Shown: positions 7,583-10,477 of the stretch, piece by piece
Position numbering within the stretch: the first letter of the stretch is position 1
Layout: each line of letters starts with the position of its first letter
Origin: Fimbriimonadia bacterium
GTDB taxonomy: Bacteria; Armatimonadota; Fimbriimonadia; Fimbriimonadales; Fimbriimonadaceae
Length of the DNA: 10,477 bases
Direction of reading: 5' to 3'
Assembly (NCBI GenBank): GCA_029824495.1
Contig: JALGXY010000329.1
Coordinates: forward strand, 1 to 10,477
The notes under the pieces: model-generated
Database searches by the model: none
Told to the model about the DNA's origin: nothing
The model's input: the letters and a program-made list of their open reading frames with translations, nothing else
Made by a program: the position numbers and the translations under genes

Positions 7583-8615
7583 TCTGATCCTTGAGGGCCG
7601 ACAGCTCCTGCTCTAGTTTCTTAACCCGTTTCAAAAGCTCTGGCAGGCGTGCAATTCCAGCCTGCTGACGCAGGCTCTGCTTGAGAGGCGCGACCGGATT
7701 TCCGGCATAGGGGCCAGGCTCTTCAATACTCTTGAGCACAACTGATGCGCCGCCAAACGCTGTGTCATCGGCAATCTTCAGGTGATCCCCAAAGCCGACC
7801 TGTCCGCCGACCATGGCACGAGCGCCCACCTGAGTGCTGCCGCTGACGCCAGACTGTGCCGCGATCACGGAATGGGGGCCGACAACCACGCCATGAGCAA
7901 GCTGAACCTGGTTGTCCAGCTTCACACCTTCGCCGACCACAGTCTCGCCACAGGAGGCTCGATCGATTGTTGTGTTTGCGCCGATCTCAACCGAATCATT
8001 GATGATCACCTGGCCGGCGTGCGGCACCTTGACTCTCTTCTCGCCATCCCAGACAAACCCGAACCCATCAGAACCAAGAACTGCTCCGGAATGGACCAGG
8101 CAGTCGTTCTGGATTTCGACATCTTGGAGGAGAACAACGTTGGGATGGAGGGTGGTGCCTCGGCCAACGCGGCACCTGGGGCCCACAAAACAGTTGGGGA
8201 AGATGCGGGCACCGCCCTCGACGATCGCTCCTTCGGCAATTACCGTGTACGGACCGACAGAGGCTTTCTTGTCGACAACTGCACCCGGCTCGATGATCAC
8301 AGTTTCGTGAATGCCCTTTGCAAGCTCAGCAGCGCGCGTAAACAGCGAAAGTACGATGCCAAACGCTTCCCTGGGGTTCTCGACGGCCACGACCGGCTTC
8401 GAAACATCTGGGCACTCCTTCGGCACGAGCACCGCCATGACTCCAGAGGAGAGAGCGGTCTTGAGGAACTCCTCATTGGTGGCGAAAGTGATGCCCTGCG
8501 GATCTTCTGAATCGGCAGGAACAGGCCGCATGGCAACACGATCTTCGCCGCGGAGTTCTCCTCCAACAGCTTTTGCGATCTCGCTCAGTCTTCTTCCAGC
8601 AGTTCTTTCCGCCAC
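7566..8615 (-). CDS. lpxD: UDP-3-O-(3-hydroxyacyl)glucosamine N-acyltransferase
   Basis: LpxD adds the N-linked hydroxyacyl chain to the glucosamine that LpxC has deacetylated. The 349 residues match the family length (E. coli 341). The order is an N-terminal uridine-binding domain (LSEIAKAVGGEL at 10-21; GITFATN at 41-47), then a left-handed beta-helix of hexapeptide repeats (about 105-310). It contains GSDGFGF (181-187), the TTIDRA block (215-220) and QLAHGVVVG with the likely catalytic His241. A PYAGNPVAPL turn follows, and a C-terminal coiled coil (about 325-349) of the kind that trimerises LpxD. The start is GTG, chosen because GAGGAG lies 8 nt upstream (8624-8629) and the N-terminus then matches the family. 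This overlaps the lipoprotein gene by 31 nt. Confidence 0.97.
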   Translation of the reverse strand: MAERTAGRRLSEIAKAVGGELRGEDRVAMRPVPADSEDPQGITFATNEEFLKTALSSGVMAVLVPKECPDVSKPVVAVENPREAFGIVLSLFTRAAELAKGIHETVIIEPGAVVDKKASVGPYTVIAEGAIVEGGARIFPNCFVGPRCRVGRGTTLHPNVVLLQDVEIQNDCLVHSGAVLGSDGFGFVWDGEKRVKVPHAGQVIINDSVEIGANTTIDRASCGETVVGEGVKLDNQVQLAHGVVVGPHSVIAAQSGVSGSTQVGARAMVGGQVGFGDHLKIADDTAFGGASVVLKSIEEPGPYAGNPVAPLKQSLRQQAGIARLPELLKRVKKLEQELSALKDQNGESE

Positions 8616-9637
8616 TTCAGAAACTCCTCGGTCCGGTCTCGGCCCTTGTCAGGATAGCTTGTCAACGACCAGCCGTTCGAATCAGCAAAGACCTTTGCCT
8701 GCTCTTCAAGCCGCATTCTTGCGCGATCTGCCTCTATAGCCGGTTCTGGCGGCGTTAGCCGAAGAGAGTCTATTCCGCTCGTCTCCTCGACCACAACTGA
8801 GGCTCCATCGGCAGATGGCAGCAGACGGTCGGGGTCAAGGGCAGATCGCTGCGTATTCGCAAAGGCCTTGTCCACTGCGGCCAGAGCATCCTCTTCGGCT
8901 CGGGCGATCAGGTCGACTTCGAGCTCTGCTCGCTCAAACCCCCAGTCGGCCAGATCGAGCCGCAGGTTGTCTTTTGCAGAGGCGAGCAGCTCATCGGCTC
9001 GCCTTCGGAATTCGTCGTCAAGTTCGGAGAGCTTTGCCCGCAGCCGGGCTGCTTCATCAAACCGAACTTGTGCCTCAAAGTCGCCATCTGGTGGGCGTCG
9101 TCTCGAGCCTGGGTCAGGATCGGGATAGCCGACCAGCCAGGCGATTCTGTGGCGGAGAGGGCCGACCTTGTCGCCATGCTCCTCCATCATCGACAGAATC
9201 TCTGAAAGCGCTGTGTCGAGCTCCTCATAGTAGAAGCCAAGCAGCTCCTGGATCCGCTCATCCTCCAGCCTTTCGAGGTCCTGGCGATAAGAGTAGATCA
9301 ACCTCTCGCGAATACTGTCCAGAGTCTTGCGGCGACGCTCCTCGATGCTGTCCACGAGGTCCTCGACTTTTCTGCCAGAAGCGTCGATCTCAATTTTGCG
9401 CGCCTCCACGGCATCGAGCGAGAAGCTGGACGATTCAAGCGGATCTGCGCCCTGCACCAGGACTCGATTGCCCTCCTCAATCTCGACCATTGCCAGGTCA
9501 AGATCCACGTAAACAGATTCGGGACCCTGGGCACATCCCAAGATCCCGATCAGCCCAATCAGGCCCGCTGCTCGAATGACATTAGTTATTGTCGTCGAGC
9601 TGCTTTGTCGTCTGTTCCGTGATGTCGTTGGCCGCAT
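8585..9637 (-). CDS. Putative coiled-coil lipoprotein of unknown function, between skp and lpxD
   Basis: A 350-residue open frame that I cannot assign to a family. The first part has a hydrophobic run ending in a lipobox-like LIGILG-Cys35, so an N-acylated envelope lipoprotein is likely. After it comes SVYVDLDLAMVE (41-52), which recalls the first strand of Skp, then two long charged helical stretches (about 70-150 and 180-255) rich in Arg, Glu and Leu with coiled-coil spacing. These are split by a Pro/Arg/Asp-rich linker (PDPDPGSRRRPPDGD). The C-terminal part is acidic and ends in a short helix. It resembles a Skp-like holdase in layout, but only by inference. The ATG at 9637 is the only standard start and overlaps skp by 56 nt with a weak ribosome-binding site; an out-of-frame TAATG on the skp stop suggests the true start may differ (see findings). 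The end overlaps lpxD by 31 nt. Confidence 0.7.
   Translation of the reverse strand: MRPTTSRNRRQSSSTTITNVIRAAGLIGLIGILGCAQGPESVYVDLDLAMVEIEEGNRVLVQGADPLESSSFSLDAVEARKIEIDASGRKVEDLVDSIEERRRKTLDSIRERLIYSYRQDLERLEDERIQELLGFYYEELDTALSEILSMMEEHGDKVGPLRHRIAWLVGYPDPDPGSRRRPPDGDFEAQVRFDEAARLRAKLSELDDEFRRRADELLASAKDNLRLDLADWGFERAELEVDLIARAEEDALAAVDKAFANTQRSALDPDRLLPSADGASVVVEETSGIDSLRLTPPEPAIEADRARMRLEEQAKVFADSNGWSLTSYPDKGRDRTEEFLKWRKELLEED
8624..8629 (-). promoter_or_regulatory. Shine-Dalgarno (GAGGAG) that fixes the lpxD GTG start
   Basis: GAGGAG on the minus strand lies 8 nt before the GTG at 8615, inside the 3' end of the lipoprotein gene. It is the strongest ribosome-binding site seen in the window and supports the GTG start of lpxD despite the 31-nt overlap. 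Confidence 0.65.
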
Positions 9638-10229
9638 AAGGGGCAGTGCTCTTCTCTAAGACGACTGAATAGCCCTCTTTGGAAGCAACCTCCTGCAGCG
9701 CAGCGTTTGCCTTCTCAACTACATCCTTGTTGATGGCATCCCGCATATCCTGCATTTCAAACTCGAATTCCTGCTGCCATCGATTGATGGTGGTTACGGT
9801 GGTCTGAACGTAGGTGGAGAGCTCCTGGCTTAGAGTTCGCTCCTGGATCGTTGGATCGGTTTTTGTGCTCAGCTCAGAATACTTGTCCACCTGACCCTGG
9901 ATCGCAGTTCTGATTGCCTCCAACCTTGTCTGCTCTGCTTCTGTCAAGGCCTCTTTGAGCTCCAAAGTGCGCATCTCATCTGCCTGTGCTGCACTAACGA
10001 CGCGCTTTGAGTCGAGGTATTCGAGCAGAATTCGCCGCTTATCATAAGCATCCTGCAGGTTTTGGGTGTTCTCTTTGCCGATTTTGCTGTCAGCAATCAC
10101 CTGGTTCATATCGACAATGCCGAATTTGTTCTGCGACTGCTGAAAGCCGACTACGCCGAGCGTTGCTGCCATGACGCCGGCGACAAGCCAGCCGGCCAAG
10201 GGCGCTGATTTGATTTTCTTCATGTTCAT
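9582..10229 (-). CDS. skp: Periplasmic chaperone Skp/OmpH family
   Basis: Skp-type holdases carry unfolded outer-membrane proteins through the periplasm to BamA. I chose the ATG at 10229, giving 215 residues. The frame extends to 10292, but that would overlap bamA by 50 nt and put a long leader before the signal. Residues 4-7 (KKIK) and the hydrophobic stretch 9-29 form an export signal; no clear AxA cut site is visible, so it may stay anchored. Then comes the family's first strand FGIVDMNQVIADS (36-48), a long charged coiled-coil arm (about 50-165), and the C-terminal block GYSVVLEKSTAPYAANDIT, which folds back into the body in Skp. It is longer than E. coli Skp (161), mostly in the arms. 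It starts 13 nt after bamA, the standard neighbour, and its stop TAA overlaps an ATG (TAATG). Confidence 0.93.
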   Translation of the reverse strand: MNMKKIKSAPLAGWLVAGVMAATLGVVGFQQSQNKFGIVDMNQVIADSKIGKENTQNLQDAYDKRRILLEYLDSKRVVSAAQADEMRTLELKEALTEAEQTRLEAIRTAIQGQVDKYSELSTKTDPTIQERTLSQELSTYVQTTVTTINRWQQEFEFEMQDMRDAINKDVVEKANAALQEVASKEGYSVVLEKSTAPYAANDITEQTTKQLDDNN

Positions 10230-10242
10230 GTTTTGATCTCGA

Positions 10243-10477
10243 TCAGAAACTGGTTCCGAAAGTAAAGTGGGTGCGGGTAGAGCCTTCCTCATTCAGAGCA
10301 AAGTCGATCCGAATCGGACCGATTGGCGTTCGGAAAGCGAGGCCGATTCCATAGCCCATGTGCATCTTGAATTCGTCGCTCTGCTCAAAATTCTTCAGGC
10401 TGCCATAGCCGCCCCAGGCTCCGCCGTAGTCGAGGAAGCCGATGATGCTGAATGACTTCTGCAGAGGCATTCGATAC
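10243..10477 (-). CDS. bamA: Outer-membrane protein assembly factor BamA, C-terminal end (runs off the window)
   Basis: The last 77 codons of the BamA/Omp85 barrel, which inserts and folds outer-membrane proteins. The visible part carries the family's final strands: FLDYGGAW, a short loop, then MGYGIGLAFRTPIGPIRIDF. It ends with HFTFGTSF and the terminal Phe that is the usual C-terminal beta-signal. The reading frame is open at the window edge, so the gene continues beyond base 10477; the Met codon at 10470 is internal and not a start. It is followed after 13 nt by skp, the common bamA-skp order of diderm bacteria. Confidence 0.95.
   Translation of the reverse strand, partial: YRMPLQKSFSIIGFLDYGGAWGGYGSLKNFEQSDEFKMHMGYGIGLAFRTPIGPIRIDFALNEEGSTRTHFTFGTSF

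Noticed and set aside
7782..8510. 242-codon plus-strand open frame opposite lpxD
   Set aside because: It is antisense to the hexapeptide repeats of lpxD; the regular codon pattern of those repeats keeps the opposite frame open. No protein-like features.
8815..9579. 254-codon plus-strand open frame opposite the lipoprotein gene
   Set aside because: Pro/Arg/Ser/Ala-rich shadow translation. The minus-strand frame has a lipobox, coiled coils and good overlaps with its neighbours, so it is the better choice, though this locus is less certain than the others.
10230..10292. Upstream extension of skp to the ATG at 10292
   Set aside because: It would overlap the conserved end of bamA by 50 nt and add a non-signal leader; the ATG at 10229 directly precedes the export signal.
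1..10477. CRISPR array, transposon, prophage, toxin-antitoxin or defence island
   Set aside because: No regular direct repeats, terminal inverted repeats, transposase or phage motifs, or small toxin-like gene pairs were seen; most genes are household or envelope genes.

Overview
The window is a densely packed stretch of a Gram-negative-type (diderm) bacterial chromosome. It holds eleven genes with almost no non-coding DNA, and GC content looks to be in the mid to high 50s percent. Nine genes are on the minus strand and two on the plus strand. The outer-membrane assembly genes (bamA, skp) and lipid A genes (lpxD, lpxC) show that the cell makes an outer membrane with lipopolysaccharide. The gene order, the FAD oxidoreductase family and the style of AlaS would fit a lineage such as Armatimonadota (Fimbriimonadia), but that is only a guess from family resemblance.

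Right-hand block (10477 down to 6776, minus strand): a compact envelope operon. In transcription order it is bamA (3' end only), skp/ompH, an unrecognised coiled-coil lipoprotein, lpxD and lpxC. Gaps are 13 nt or less and several genes overlap, so one transcript is likely. BamA folds outer-membrane proteins, Skp chaperones them across the periplasm, and LpxC and LpxD carry out the second and third steps of lipid A synthesis. The lipoprotein probably belongs to the same job.

Middle block (4900 to 6779, plus strand): a two-gene unit, a small DUF6614-like protein followed by an FAD-dependent oxidoreductase, joined by a 4-nt GTGA overlap. It converges on lpxC, with the two stop codons overlapping.

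Left-hand block (4856 down to 1, minus strand): transcribed divergently from the middle block across a 43-bp gap. In order it holds a secreted protein of unknown function, alaS (alanyl-tRNA synthetase), a PqqB-like metallo-beta-lactamase-fold hydrolase that starts on the alaS stop codon (TGATG), and the 5' end of a secreted 5'-nucleotidase/UshA-type metallophosphoesterase.

I saw no tRNA, rRNA, CRISPR array, insertion sequence, prophage gene or convincing rho-independent terminator. There is no clear novel defence or mobile system. The points most worth checking are the lipoprotein between skp and lpxD, whose start looks frame-shifted, the DUF6614-like/FAD oxidoreductase pair, and a roughly threefold excess of GATC sites across the window.
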